This document shows, piece after piece, positions 37,250-48,779 of a stretch of DNA of 64,000 bases. The notes under the pieces are model-generated. The model was not told where the DNA came from, did no database searches, and saw only the letters and a list, made by a program, of their open reading frames with translations. Position 1 is the stretch's first letter; the number at the start of each line of letters is the position of its first letter. The stretch covers positions 63,456,387-63,520,386 of the forward strand of contig CM067298.1 in assembly GCA_034231615.1 (NCBI GenBank), written 5' to 3'. The DNA is from Meghimatium bilineatum. Lineage: Eukaryota; Mollusca; Gastropoda; Stylommatophora; Philomycidae. The position numbers and the translations under genes are program-made.

Positions 37250-38450
37250 ACAAAGAGAACATTGTTTAAGTTATGAACACGGGAAGCCTGAAAGACAAAA
37301 TGATCACAATTGCAAATACTTGCAAATATAGTTTCTTGCATTCTGGTGGTCCATTGTATATATGTGTATGTATATGATAAAAAAATGTATCTCAAGGATA
37401 AACTTAATTACAGAAGTAATGTCACCCAGTAACGACCACTGTAGTTCACAAATATTTAGGGGAATAATTAATATATACCATCGTTTAAATAAAAATATGA
37501 AATGCCATATCATTCAGATCTATTAAAAAGCAGCAACATGATAGTGGCTACAGTAATATAGATATACAAGTCATACTACAGCATCGCAATAACAGCCGGT
37601 TATAAAAAAAACAGAATTACGATTTTCCGTTCTTAAACTAATTGTCCAAGTAGAGCTAGAAATTGTATGATCCTAGAATATATAAAGTCATACGTGATGG
37701 TATTACACATCGTTACTTATCATTAAACGGGATCCCTGTTTTTTTATATTTATTTTTTTCGTTAGGGAGTTACAGGGAGGGATTTTGTAGATGTGTGATA
37801 AACGCCGCATGAACTTGTAGTCGCCACGCCATGTACATGGTGAGTTTTATTTATTGGCAGATAAGTATACGCAAATAATGCAATGATCAATGGCATCAGC
37901 CAAGATAAGTGACACTGTGAGATCAACAGCCGTGACTATTTTGATAAAGGTCTTCGTATTTACTCTACGGAAAATCTCGACAATCGTTACTGGCAACCAA
38001 CTTTTTTGCGATGTAGTTGCATGTCCCTTTGTATTTAGTTTTTCGTGTAGTAAACGCCATTAATTTCACAGCATAAATGAATTCTGCAGGAAAAATCAAT
38101 CCCTTATCTTTCAGTTTCAAACAGGATATGCTAGAGTCAATAGCCATATAAAGCGTATCATTCCCCTGCAACTACCTACGTGTAGACACTGCTTTCATCC
38201 TAGCGAAACTGCTAAACACCACCTCATGGGAGCGAATTGTCCAATCAAACGCCAGGATAAAACATCATTTTACAGACACCCTTAATAGTCACTATATGAT
38301 ATTTCAAAATTGCTGCACTTTTAAAAGATGATATAACCAGCCAAGAGTAAACAAACTCAGCAGCTGTTAGAAGTCGGCAACAATAATGACATTTCTCGGT
38401 ACGAGCTCATGTTATTTCTATATATGCGATGCCTATATGTTGGATATAAT
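37250..38450. other. No recognisable gene
   Basis: AT-rich sequence. Short minus frames (37180-37395, 37304-37513, 37965-38171) show no family signature. Confidence 0.55.
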
Positions 38451-38451
38451 T

Positions 38452-38538
38452 CGCTGGAGGACTCTGTGTGCTGAGGCATCCAATGTGGTACCACTACGAC
38501 CCTGAAGGGTTACGGGTTTATTGATTGATTAATTGATA
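38452..38538. mobile_element. Short dispersed repeat with (ATTG)n end
   Basis: TGGAGGACTCTGTGTGCTGA + GGCATCCAATGTGGTACCAC, ending in TTATTGATTGATTAATTGA. A second copy is at 46332-46412. The conserved body and tetranucleotide tail are typical of a SINE or the 3' end of a LINE. Family unknown. Confidence 0.75.
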
Positions 38539-38554
38539 TGCGATAATTATCCTA

Positions 38555-38710
38555 ATTAGTGTTTAGGTATATTCATGTATAACAAAGACATTTGAGCAGA
38601 AATTGCATTAATTTGAAAATAAATATCTTATATAAATTAAATATTGCTGGTAGAAATTAAATCCAAAAAAGATATTAAGAGAAAAAACCAAATATCATTA
38701 TATTTCTATA
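38555..38710. repeat. Dispersed repeat, copy 1 (partner 40535-40690)
   Basis: Both copies contain, in order, CTAATTAGTGTTTAGGTATA / CTGATTAGTGTATATGCGTA, CATGTATAACAAAGACATT, TTGAAAATAAATATC, GAATTAAATCCAAAAA, and TATTAAGAGAAxACACCAAAT. The distance is about 1.98 kb and the orientation the same. Nature unknown; could be a mobile element or a local duplication. Confidence 0.8.
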
Positions 38711-39428
38711 ATAGCACGCATTCATCGATAGGACCATATCCCATTAGGGTCGCAGTTTACCACATTGGATGCATCAACACACATAATCCTCCAGCGATTT
38801 CTATCTTTAGAGATGCAGGTAAGCGAGCAATATCACTGACCTATTCAATCCTTGATTGTTGCTTATTAATGGTTTTCTGTGATTCTCCACGATGCGCTTC
38901 TTTCACCTTCGACTGATCCATGAAGTCTCGTTTTGGAGAAGGATCATGTCGACATACATGTCCAAACAGTATACATTTCGTTGCTTTACTACTGAAAGTA
39001 ATGGTTATTGTGAACCTCTACTTATATCTATGGTATTTCGTACGTATACATTTGTCTTATGCTCTTTAGGAGATGTAGAGAATTCGTCTTTAACATTTGG
39101 ATAAAATTTAATATAATGCAAAACAATTGTGAATTTAAATTGGACCAAGACTAAGAATGGATATAGACATAAAATGCAGTCAATAAAATCGGTGGCATAT
39201 GCTACACCGATGATTGTGTTATCTAACGTATTCTTTTCAGAGCGTAATCTTCTTTATGACTCATGAAATATCCGCGGTCTCTGGGAAGTTGTCTCGCTTC
39301 CTCTAGCGACATGCATTCCTGTATATATCTTGTCAAGCAACATCTTTGTCAAGTTTTACCCTTACTGCCTTCTATCGCCCCTCCAGCAACACGTTTCCCA
39401 ATAATTCCAACTTCCTTCTTAATATTGT

Positions 39429-39593
39429 GTTCATAATACTGTCCCCCGCCGAAGACGGATGTGTCAGACCATTTGTACAAATAAAACTGCGATACAATGC
39501 ATTTACATTTTCTGGACTACATCCTGCTGGAAATCTAGTAGGACAGAGATCCTGCAGGTGTTTGAGAATGAACGCTGAAGAAGAAGTAGAAGT
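39429..39593 (+). mobile_element. SINE-like 3' fragment, (GAA)-tail family, plus strand
   Basis: Runs CCGAAGACGGATGTGTCAGA ... CTGGACTACATCCTGCTGGA ... TTTGAGAATGAACGCTGAAG + AAGAAG. It is the 3' part of the family shown by 34789-35072, 5' truncated, with a clear GAAGAAGAAG tail. Most other copies are on the minus strand. The two overlapping frames here (plus and minus) are by-products. Confidence 0.85.
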
Positions 39594-39744
39594 ATTGTCC
39601 ATGTTTCGCAAGATGCAACTATGAACACAAATGTACGTCGTAACAAATATACTTTAGTTGATGTGTTTGCACCGAGCCACAGAGAGGAGGATCAAGATAA
39701 ACTATATCCAGAGCGATCTACAAGATCAGGTCAAAGATTGTCCG

Positions 39745-39910
39745 ATCTACAAGATTGTCAGGCTCTGTGGTACGGGTGATTGTAACGGCCAATGTACCGA
39801 GTTCGATTCACGCCACAGGCATTTGAGCATCCGGACGGTTCCGAAAGCAATGGTAAACTACTGAACGTATTTATATTGCCTAGAAAATCACTACAGCCAA
39901 ACAATGCTGG
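39745..39910 (+). mobile_element. tRNA-related SINE with LINE-derived tail
   Basis: A B-box-like GAGTTCGATTC at 39799-39809 follows a possible A box at about 39760-39772. The body is CATTTGAGCATCCGGACGGTTCCGAAAGCAA and the tail is TGAACGTATTTATATTGCCT + AGAAAATCAC. The same body and tail order occurs at 45195-45300. The tail matches the 3' end of the LINE at 18925-19412. Confidence 0.7.
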
Positions 39911-39999
39911 GTTGATGACTACGTCCTGAATGGGATAAGCTACCAATTTTCTACAAGAAATTCTTACTAAATGCTTCAATAATATTCATGGACAACACT

Positions 40000-42480
40000 G
40001 AAGAGCATCCAATTGCTTTAACATATTGAATCATGAGGTTTAGAATTCCCGACATCCCTGCGTAATAGTCAAAAAAATGTCAAAACATACATACCAATTA
40101 ACTAAATAGTATTTAGCATACAAATTACCACACAAAAAAACAACATATATACATGGATTTTTCTGAAAATATTTTGTTTTTTTTAATTAAAACATGTGAA
40201 GTGCGTATAAAACGGTATTGCTGACTTTTATCAATCCTTTTCAGAGCCTCCCCTTTACCCACCCCCCCCCCCCCCGAATCGAAGACGTGATTTATGCACA
40301 TCCCCTTGCATGATGGATTGGGGGACTAAGCTTTTATGGGAATATTTATGACTCCTAATCAATAATCAAGAAGATTCAATCCTGGAAACCCTAATCTCCA
40401 TATCACCAATTACCTTTCCTACATGTTATAATATTTCCGCTATTAATCCTTCCGTTATTTTTTCAGATGTGAACAATACCTGAAGGGCGACCGTATATTT
40501 ATATATGTTAGTTTGACATTCTAACATTTACCCTGATTAGTGTATATGCGTACTCATGTATAACAAAGACATTGGAGCAGTAACGATATTTATTTGAAAA
40601 TAAATATCCTATGCAGCATAAATATCGGCTGGGTAGAATTAAATCCAAAAAGGGTATTAAGAGAAGACACCAAATCTCAGTATATTTCTTTGTATCAGCA
40701 GAAACGAGAGCGTATGTATGACTTCCTCCTGATGATTTGACACAAATAACTGTAACTGCTGATGTATGTGAGTCCTTTGTTAGGTTTAAATCGTATTAAG
40801 GTTGCAACATTAAATATCAAACGGTGTTCAAGATTTTGTAAAGATAGTGTGAGAAATGGATATGTTTTCATTCTCAGACAGAAACCTGGATAGCTGTTTT
40901 TTTAAGGGATCGAAAAAATACATTCACGGAGATATGCTGCACAATACTATACGAATAAAAGAGGCAGCGTTTCAAACGCATGACATTTGTTACTGTTCAT
41001 TGTTTTGTTTACTTTTATTTTAAGTATTTAATGGGAGGTTTCTCCCAGTTTTTTTTCATACCCAGATGATTGTCCGTAAATCACGTCTCAACTCGTTTGC
41101 CTATTATAACCTTCACCCCATCTACCTCTTGTCCAAGACTGTCACGCATTCATGCGTGGCTATTGGCGATACTACAGTCTTCCAGCTGAATTGATTTTGA
41201 CCCTGTTCTTTACGTTTAAGATTATTGTTTAGTTTTTGATTGGTCGCTATTTACATACTTTGTGCTGCATGCCAAAAATAGTCAAGGCGATACAATAAAT
41301 CTGACGGAATTCGGAAACTATTTCATGTTTACATTTTAATTGACAGATCTCCTATACATGCATCCGGTCACGATTCAGGGACACTCCATGCGCTTTAATA
41401 TGTTTTAAAAAAAAATACAATAAAAATGACACACTCACAAGTTAAAAAACATTCAACTGAAAAGTACGAAAATAAACATTGTTTATGTCATATTTTTGGA
41501 AACAAAATAAAGGCTTCACATTCAAACAATTTAACTGTCGTATAAAAGATATACATCATGGCGTATACATCATTAATTATGATGTCACATTTTGTTAACC
41601 CTAAACCCTGCAGCTATCTTTACGTTGTTTTGGGTCATCTCCGTACCACAAAGTCTCATGATTTTTGCACTGATCACATTTGATTGGGATGCCCTGGCAT
41701 ATATGTCAGATAATATCAATCGCTTGATGTATACAAGTAGTAATCACGTGATTATGTTCGATCTAGGCAACTGTTCATTTATATCCAGTTTTGAAATCTT
41801 ATAAATGAATAAAATGTATAGTTTAAGTAGTTTCATCTGCAATGTGGAGATGGTATACCGTATGGAAAAGCAGAATTAGTACAGCAGTAATCCAAAATAA
41901 ATCAATATATAGAATATATTTATTTGTGTTTGGGTGTGTGAGTTGAACACTTACAGAGAACATAGAGAGAAGCGTATTAAATTTTAATTTTAAATAAGTA
42001 TACAAAGCCAGTGTTACGGACCCGTTACACATATCATAAATTCAACAAATACATACATCAATAAATGCGATTGAAGTGCGGTCGCAGATAACGTAAACAC
42101 GCGTAGAATTCCTTAATTAAATCCTTATGGTGGTTTTTTTTTTGGGGGGGGGGGGGGGTGGGAGGAAATATTTTAAGTATCTAGTTTGCCACATCAGCAA
42201 AAGAGATGAGAGGTGTACAACCATTTTTTTTGGCCTTACTTCCTAGTACTAAACATCATATGTTTTCCTAAAGTTCGTGGGATTGAAATCGTAACCCCCC
42301 CCCCCTCCGTCCGCTTTCTAATTTTGGAACTTAAATGTGGGTCAACGAGAACATCGTTCGATTCTAATTCTCGTAAATGTGTGTAACTTGTGCACGTGGT
42401 ACATCATATTTCACGTACAAGATTATGCTGAATGAGACAGTTTATAGAGTGATAGAAGAAGGATGGGTCCAACGAAGCAT
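40000..42480. other. No recognisable gene
   Basis: AT-rich sequence with a C run (40259-40276) and a G run near 42142-42160. TCAGAAATA-type motifs and two ATTAAATCCAAAAA stretches (38657, 40639) mark an old repeat shared with 38540-38710 (both also carry GTATATxxATGTATAACAAA and TATTAAGAGAA). The 70- and 69-codon frames at 41592 and 42032 are unassigned. Confidence 0.5.
40535..40690. repeat. Dispersed repeat, copy 2
   Basis: Partner of 38555-38710; see that entry. About 75-80 percent similar by eye. Confidence 0.8.
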
Positions 42481-42959
42481 GGAGTGATAATAATAAAGAA
42501 TGGTGATTAGTTGGTTGCTGGTCCAGCGGTCTATGGGCTCATTCTCTTTGACCCATAAAGACTGGTCACAAATACGATTCTCAACTTATAATAGCTTCAG
42601 AAAACAAATATGTGTGGAGAAATGTGTGTGTTGATGAATGGTTTATGAGATTCATGCAGTTTATGGTTATTGGAGTGATGTGGTTTATGAAAGCTTATGA
42701 AATTTACGCGGTTTATGAAGTGTTGGGGAGCCGTTGTCGTATAGCTTGAAGGCCGGCCCCAGAAGCATGACGTTGCGAGTGCAATTCATGATTCGGACAC
42801 AGAATTTTGTCTTTCGGAGGTGGAATAACAAATTCTTCATGTACACGTCGCAACGACAGCTATGGAAAAACTGCGTTTATCTCCACTACCAAAAAAAAAA
42901 CCTCCCTGCACTCCTTAACAGGAAAATACGCAGTAATAAAATGAAATGAAATGTGGTTT

Positions 42960-43860
42960 ATGAAATTTTATGGGATTGATGATGTTGGTGAAGTTACAAT
43001 TACAATAAGGCCACTATTTAATTCATTAAAATCGTCGATGATCGATGCTCTCAGCAGTTTTAGAGCCATTAAAAAATACCGTAACATTGATCGACTTCTA
43101 TGGCAGATGTTTCTAGTTAAACAGTAGAAAAACTCTCTTCTCATTTCAACGATTTTGTTAGTGATTATAATCAGACGGCGGTTGTTGTTTTTGACGCTGG
43201 TATTCAGTGTTACTGAAACGCACATGAGTGGCATGCAAATTTTGCAACAGTTAGAAAGTAGTGCCATGTATATGGTTGGTTAGGTAGATGTCAGATTAGG
43301 ATAATTGCATTCCAGGTAGGTACATAATGTGCCCCGATCTTCCATTCAGTATGTCCGTCAACATGTGGTATTTTACTGTTTCTGCGTTGTGTTGATTGAT
43401 ATCTTTTATTGTGCTTATTATATGCTGCTTGTTTCTTATATACCACGATTTGCTCCTAGGTCTTTTGTTCTAGCGATAGACACAGATGAATAACTGCAAC
43501 CTGCATTATCCATTTGTAATAACTCCGTGATCACATGCAAATCATCAGCATTTGGCTACCTATCAAATCTGTCAAGTGCATGTACTATATTATGATATAA
43601 TTATTACTTGTTTATTACGGCTACATTTTTGGTCTCATACGGTTAGTTTAAAATGAAGTCGATACTTGTTTAATTCAATAATATATATATATATATATAT
43701 AGATTCTGAGTTGTGCGGTATATTCCATCAGAACGGAAGTGGAATTTGACTTTTTCACGTCAGTGTCATGACCTTGAAGACAACTTTATCTGAACGTTCT
43801 GATTTCATGCAATTTTCAGAACACATTTCACATGTTAGAATGATTATATTTATCTGTATG
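42960..43860. other. No recognisable gene
   Basis: Contains a (TA)10 run at 43681-43700. The 99-codon minus frame at 42968-43267 has no recognised domain. Confidence 0.5.
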
Positions 43861-43867
43861 ATCCACT

Positions 43868-45160
43868 GTCTGACTCGTCGGCGGTGAGGTGCAGAGCTCG
43901 TCTAGTGCCTGACTCACTTGTGGTGAGGAACAGAGATCGTCTCACTGCAAAGTTTGACTCGGTTGTGGTGAGGTATTGAGCTCGTGTCAGTATCTTACTC
44001 GATGGTCGTAAGATGCATTGTACGTTTCAATGTCTGACTCGATGGCGGTGAGGTACAGAGGTCGTGTCATTGTCTGACTCAGTGATGGTGAGGTACAGAG
44101 CTCGTTTCATTGTCTGACTCTGTGGTGGTGAGGTAAAGACCACGTGTCATTGTCTGACTCAGTGATGGTGAGGTACAGAGCTCGTATCATTGTCTGACTC
44201 GGTGATGGTGAAGTACAGAGTTCGTTTCATTGTCTGACTCTGTGTTGGTGAGGTACAGACCTCGTGTCATTGTCTGATTCAATGATGGTGAGGTACAGAC
44301 TCGCGTCAGTGTCTGACTCAGTGATGGTGAGGTACAGACCTCGTGTCATTGTCTGATTCAATGATGGTTAGGTACAGACATCGTGTCAGTGTCTGACTCA
44401 GTGATGGTGATGTACAGAGCTCGTGTCATTGTCTGATTCAATGTTGGTGAGGTACAGACCTCGTGTCATTGTCTGATTCAATGTTGGTGAGGTACAGACC
44501 TTTTGTCATTGTCTGACTCAGTGATGGTGAGGTATAGACTCGTGTCAGTGTCTGACTCTGTGATGGTGAGGTACAGAGCTCGTTTCATTGCGTGAATCTG
44601 TGATGGTGAGGTACAGAGCTCGTTTCATTGTCTGACTCGATGACTGTGAGGTACAGACCTCGATTCATTGCCTGACTCTGTGATGGTGAGGTACAGAGCT
44701 CGTTTCATTGTCTGACTCAGTGATGGCGAGGTACAGAGCTCGTTTTATTGTCTGACTCGATGACGGTGAGGTACAGACCTCGATTCATTGCCTTACTCTG
44801 TGATGGTGAGGTACAGAGCTCGTTTAATTGTCTGACTCTGTGATGGTGAGGTACAGAGCTCGTTTCATTGCCTGACTCTGTGATGGTGAGGTACAGAGCT
44901 CATTTCATTGCCTGACTCTGTGACGGTGACGTACAGACCTCGATTCATTGCCTGACTCTGTGATGGTGAGGTACAGAGCTCGTTTCATTGTCTGACTCAG
45001 TGATGGCGAGGTACAGAGCTCGTTTCATTGTCTGACTCGATGACGGTGAGGTACATACCTCGATTCATTGCCTGACTCTGTGATGGTGAGGTACTAGCCC
45101 GTCTCTATGTCTTACTCGGTTGTTGTGAGGGACAGAAGCTCGTCTCGATATCCTATTTGG
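43868..45160. repeat. 40-bp minisatellite, about 32 units
   Basis: Unit TGTCTGACTCTGTGATGGTG + AGGTACAGAGCTCGTTTCAT. Variants include CTGATTCAATG and ACAGACCTCGTGTCA. Successive units form larger blocks, for example GATGACGGTGAGGTACAGAC repeated about every 120-240 bp. Units near 45100-45180 decay. No long open frame. Confidence 0.95.
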
Positions 45161-45184
45161 TAGTGGTGAGCAACAGAACCCGTC

Positions 45185-45302
45185 TAGGATAGCGACGTCC
45201 CAGGTTCATTTTCCGCCATAGAGAATCACACATCTGGGCCTTTCAGAAAGCAATACCATTATTCTGAACGTATGTATATTGCGTAGAATATGACTAATCC
45301 GA
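45185..45302 (+). mobile_element. SINE with LINE-derived tail, second copy
   Basis: B-box-like CAGGTTCATTTTCC at 45211-45224, then CCATAGAGAATCACACATCT, GGGCCTTTCAGAAAGCAATA and TGAACGTATGTATATTGCGT. Same order as 39745-39910. It sits directly at the end of the 40-bp array, possibly inserted into its last units. Confidence 0.7.
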
Positions 45303-45414
45303 AAAATATTGAATAGATCGCTATGTCATGATTATAATATGTTATCAAGTGTTAATAATACAATACTAAAGAGTGACTGACACATCTTGTATCCGGAAGA
45401 AGCATTGCATATTT

Positions 45415-45505
45415 CATTCTACGCTCGCTCTCAAATCCCAGTTGGTTAACAGAATGTAGGTTGGAAAGAAGAATGCATTGAAATTTTTTCTAAATCGTTA
45501 CAAAA
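45415..45505 (-). mobile_element. SINE-like fragment, (GAA)-tail family
   Basis: CGCTCGCTCTCAAATCCCAG + TTGGTTAACAGAATGTAGGTTGGAAAGAAGAATGCATTG matches the tail-proximal part of 34789-35072 at lower identity. Only about 90 bp is clear. Confidence 0.55.
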
Positions 45506-46019
45506 TATGTGATTGTGTTGGTCATCAATTTAAACTAATGTATGCCATGTTCGCCAAGATTGCTAAAATATGACGTTATTGTAATAACTTACGTAAGTAT
45601 ATATTATATCTACCCGTGGTAGCTAATAAAACGTCCAACAATCATTAGCCGTATTTTGAGAAGTTCATGGCAATTGTTGTTTTTACTATTCTTTCTTCAC
45701 TATTCTGAACTGGAAAACACATATGGGACTTTACACTGACTTATATATTTTTATAACTCTGATTTGGATGTCCGTAGATGACGTCAAATACTGTGGATGG
45801 TCTGAAAGAGTCTGACATTTTTTGGCAAGAGACACGGATGATCAGACAAAGGTTATTGTCAACAATGTTGCTATTTTATAAACCAATTGCATTGGTTACA
45901 TTTGTGACACATGGGCTACGGAAACGGCACGCGGACTTACTAAGACCAACTGAGTAGATATCCACCACGATGGTGTCGAGAAGCCACTTCTTTGTTTTCT
46001 TCTGCGTATGTACTTAAAC

Positions 46020-46478
46020 GTCTACTAGTTAGTCCAGAAAACGAGATGTGTTGAGTAATGGTTATCATTCTACTGCAATAGATGTGGTGATCGTTCTTAC
46101 ACATTTGTCTTCATCGTGCCTTTTTGGGTGACACTGACAAATGAGATGGAACAGCTAACAACCATCCCAACTTTCTTATTCGCCTCTGACAACAAGCATA
46201 GACGGTTTCCTTAGATTTGTGATTCCTTATCAAATACACTACTACAGGGAGCCGTCGGAAAAAAATGGAGGGGGAGAGAGAGAAGAACACGATTTTTCCT
46301 CTCTCCCCCGCATCGTTGAAGATAGAAATCGTTGGAGGACTTTGTGAGCTGAAGCATCCAATGTGGTACCCCTACGAGCCTGACGGGTTAGGAGATTATT
46401 GATTGATTGAAAGCATGTAATAGTAATGCTACTCTTTACTGCCCCTAGGTTCCGTCAACACACGGGTGAGATGACCAA
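46020..46478 (-). mobile_element. SINE-like copy split by another repeat
   Basis: The tail-side half (46020-46215: AGTCCAGAAAACGAGATGTG ... TTCGCCTCTGACAACAAGCA) and the 5' end (46428-46478: TACTCTTTACTGCCCCTAGG + TTCCGTCAACACACGGG) match 34789-35072 in order. About 210 bp between them carries the short dispersed repeat at 46332-46412. A nested insertion is the simple reading. Confidence 0.6.
46332..46412. mobile_element. Short dispersed repeat with (ATTG)n end, copy 2
   Basis: TTGGAGGACTTTGTGAGCTG + AAGCATCCAATGTGGTACCC, ending TTATTGATTGATTGA. Partner of 38452-38538. Confidence 0.75.
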
Positions 46479-47079
46479 CTGAATAGCGTCAAGAACTAAC
46501 TGAGAGGCTGTGGATCACGGAACTCAAATTATTTGTTTCAAAGATTTAACCCTCAACCACGGCAATGATTTTTGTGAAGAGCAAGTTCGCAAAAAAAATT
46601 AACATATTTTTTTCTGATTAAAATAAAATAACATTCGCACAATTTCATTCGTCTGTAAAAAAAGTTTTCTTGACGTTAACTTTTGTCAACAGCAGTCAAA
46701 CATTTTCAGACCCCTTCCTCACCCCCGTAATTGTTGACGTAATCCATGTACGGTTACTTTTTGTTCAGAGATCAAACACTAACATCACGTTTTTCTTTTG
46801 TGTCCTCAGCTAAAAATTACGTTCAATATTGCTTGTATTGCCTTGACACAATAAAAGAGTTGAGAAAGCAGTTTCCATCAATAATGTCACTAGAAGATTA
46901 GAGAATAATTTCCATTAGCGGTAAATGAATGCGTTGGAAGAATGAACAAAACGAAAAGGGAAGTAAACAAACGCAAAATGATGTCCGGTAATTTTCTTTT
47001 AATTCAATTAATAAATTCGTTATCTTAACTGGGTAATCGTGTTATGTTCCTGTGGCAATAGCGGCCCCTAACTCTAAAG

Positions 47080-47299
47080 CACTGTCTCCCAACCATTTTC
47101 TTTACCATGCCGCACCTAAGTCTTTCTAATGTTTTGATGCGCCCCCATCCCCATGTAACATATACATGTATTATTATATTCAAAAATTGTTTAATTGCTA
47201 AATGAAGTCCAATTCATAACTTGTTCGAAGACAAACCCCCCCCCCCCCAACGATAAAATTGCAGCCCTGTGGGGCGTGGTACCACGTTGGGAAACACTG
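47080..47299. mobile_element. hAT-like MITE, 220 bp
   Basis: Terminal inverted repeats CACTGTCTCCCAACC (47080-47094) and GTTGGGAAACACTG (47286-47299), with GCCGCACC and GGGGCGTGGTACCAC just inside. This is the widespread CAGTGTTTCCCAACC-type hAT end. The flanks CTCTAAAG (47072-47079) and CTCTAGTG (47300-47307) fit an 8-bp target duplication with two changes. The interior has no coding capacity and holds a 14-C run. Mobilised, if ever, by a hAT transposase encoded elsewhere. Confidence 0.88.
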
Positions 47300-47579
47300 C
47301 TCTAGTGTCATTATGTTTCCTTATCTGTAATCTGAACATCGGGATCAATATATCAATTGATAGTCATTTTATAGATATAATTGCGTTTGTGCTAAACGTT
47401 TAAATAACCCCAGAAAGCATCATGCTCTTGGTCTACCTATGGCTTTATAGCTATTCTTCACTGATCAGCTGCTGCATTTCTCATTTTTTCATAAGATTCT
47501 TGCCATTTTGACTGCAAATAAATATTTATCTCTATTTTGTGCAAGTGTTTCCCATGTATATTTAAAAGACATTGATATC

Positions 47580-47745
47580 TTTAACGAGTGTCTGTAGCGC
47601 TTCTCTTGGCCATATTGAGAACGTATGACCGTCCTTCTGCAACTCAGCGGAGATGATCTGGCATGATGATGTTCGTCCGTCGTGATCGAGGATGACCAAA
47701 AACTCAACCATAATAATAATAACAATAAATAATAAAATAATAGAG
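47580..47745 (-). mobile_element. 3' UTR and tail of the minus-strand LINE
   Basis: Downstream of the stop at 47746 on the minus strand comes TTATTGTTATTATTATTATG, then TCCTCGATCACGACGGACGA and CATCATCATGCCAGATCATC. This is likely the 3' UTR with an ATT-rich stretch. The true 3' end is unclear. Confidence 0.5.
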
Positions 47746-48595
47746 TTAATAGTGCGTTTTTAAATGACTAGCAAGTCCAATGCGCGCACAAAATGTTCTT
47801 TTACAGAATTGACAACAATAGAAGGTATCTGTGTGACGTTGAGATGTTTTTTCTTTTCTACGTGTCCGCTTCTGTCTTGCAGTTTCTTGTCTGAATTCCT
47901 CTGCCGCTAGTGCTCCAGTTCTAATGCTGTAACGCCATGCTGTTCTATCCTGAGCGAAGCTCTCCCAAGCGCCTACGTCAATGCTAAAATGTTTCAAGGA
48001 TGACTTGAGCGTGTCTTTGAAACTCTTTTTCTGTCCACCAGCTTTTCGAAATCCTGCCTTGAGTTCTCCATAATATATTTGTTTTGGCAAACGCGAGTTC
48101 TCCATACGCACAAGATGGCCTGCCCAGCGTGCCTGCGCCTTCATAAGTATTGTGTAGATGCTTATTGAGGTTGATTTTTCCAAGACCTCGTAGTCTGGTA
48201 CTTTGTCCCACCAATGGATGTTTAGTAATTTACGTAGGCAGGTAAGATGGAAATGATTTAACTTTCTTGCATGTCTAGCATACACTGTCCACGTTTCGCA
48301 GGCGTATAGTAAGGTTGGTATAACAGCAGCATGATATACTTGTAGTTTGGTGGTTGTTCTTATACCTCTTCTGTCCCATACATTGTTGCGTAATCTGCCA
48401 AATACAGCACTAGCTTTTGCCAGTCTATTGTTAATTTCCATATCAATGTTGACATCGCGAGAGAGAGTGCTTCCAAGGTAAGTAAAATTGTCGACTATCT
48501 GCAGTTTTTCCTGATTGACGATGATGGAAGTAGCAGTATGTTGGCTAGTTGATGTTGCTTGGTGCATGACAACTGGCATACCTACCACATGAGTT
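47746..48595 (-). pseudogene. LINE C-terminal half with C2H2 finger
   Basis: About 280 codons are open on the minus strand. In order (residues counted from 48588): LQIVDNFTYLGSTLSRD (about 30-46); the connector WDRRGIRTTTKLQVYHAAVI (about 72-91); PTLLYACETW; the C-rich turn FHLTCLRKLLNIHW; WAGHLVRM (about 155-162); a K/R-rich GGQKKSFKDTLK; WESFAQDRTAWR; and a terminal C2H2 finger FYCCQFCKRTFCARIGLASH + LKTHY. The RT palm with YADD is missing, because the sequence before about 48595 is unrelated, so it is 5' truncated. The surviving part has no stop, so the insertion is fairly young. Clade uncertain (the family is common in fish and invertebrates). A 76-codon frame nested at 47984-48214 is a shadow. 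Confidence 0.9.
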
Positions 48596-48639
48596 GCTCA
48601 AAAAATGTGTGTTTCCATAAGAATTGTTCTTGATGTACT

Positions 48640-48778
48640 TAATAGTTTGTAACAATATTAAGTTATGTTTTTTCATGAAATAAATAGTTTATAACACAAG
48701 TAAGCTATGTCTTCATGTACTGAATGGTATGCGGCACTGTTAAGATACATTTTTCATGTACACCCTGAAATACCTAAA
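48640..48778. repeat. About 42-bp tandem repeat, left part
   Basis: Three diverged units with (C)ATGTACTxAATxGTxTGxxAC and a GTTATG or GATACA end. The same unit resumes at 49684 after the RNase H LINE, so the LINE splits the array. Confidence 0.65.
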
Positions 48779-48779
48779 G

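Noticed and set aside
42514-42600. A tRNA gene or SINE head (TGGTCCAGCGG with a later ACGATTCTC)
   Set aside because: The spacing and the arms do not fold as a tRNA, and the B box is poor; no second copy is seen in the window.
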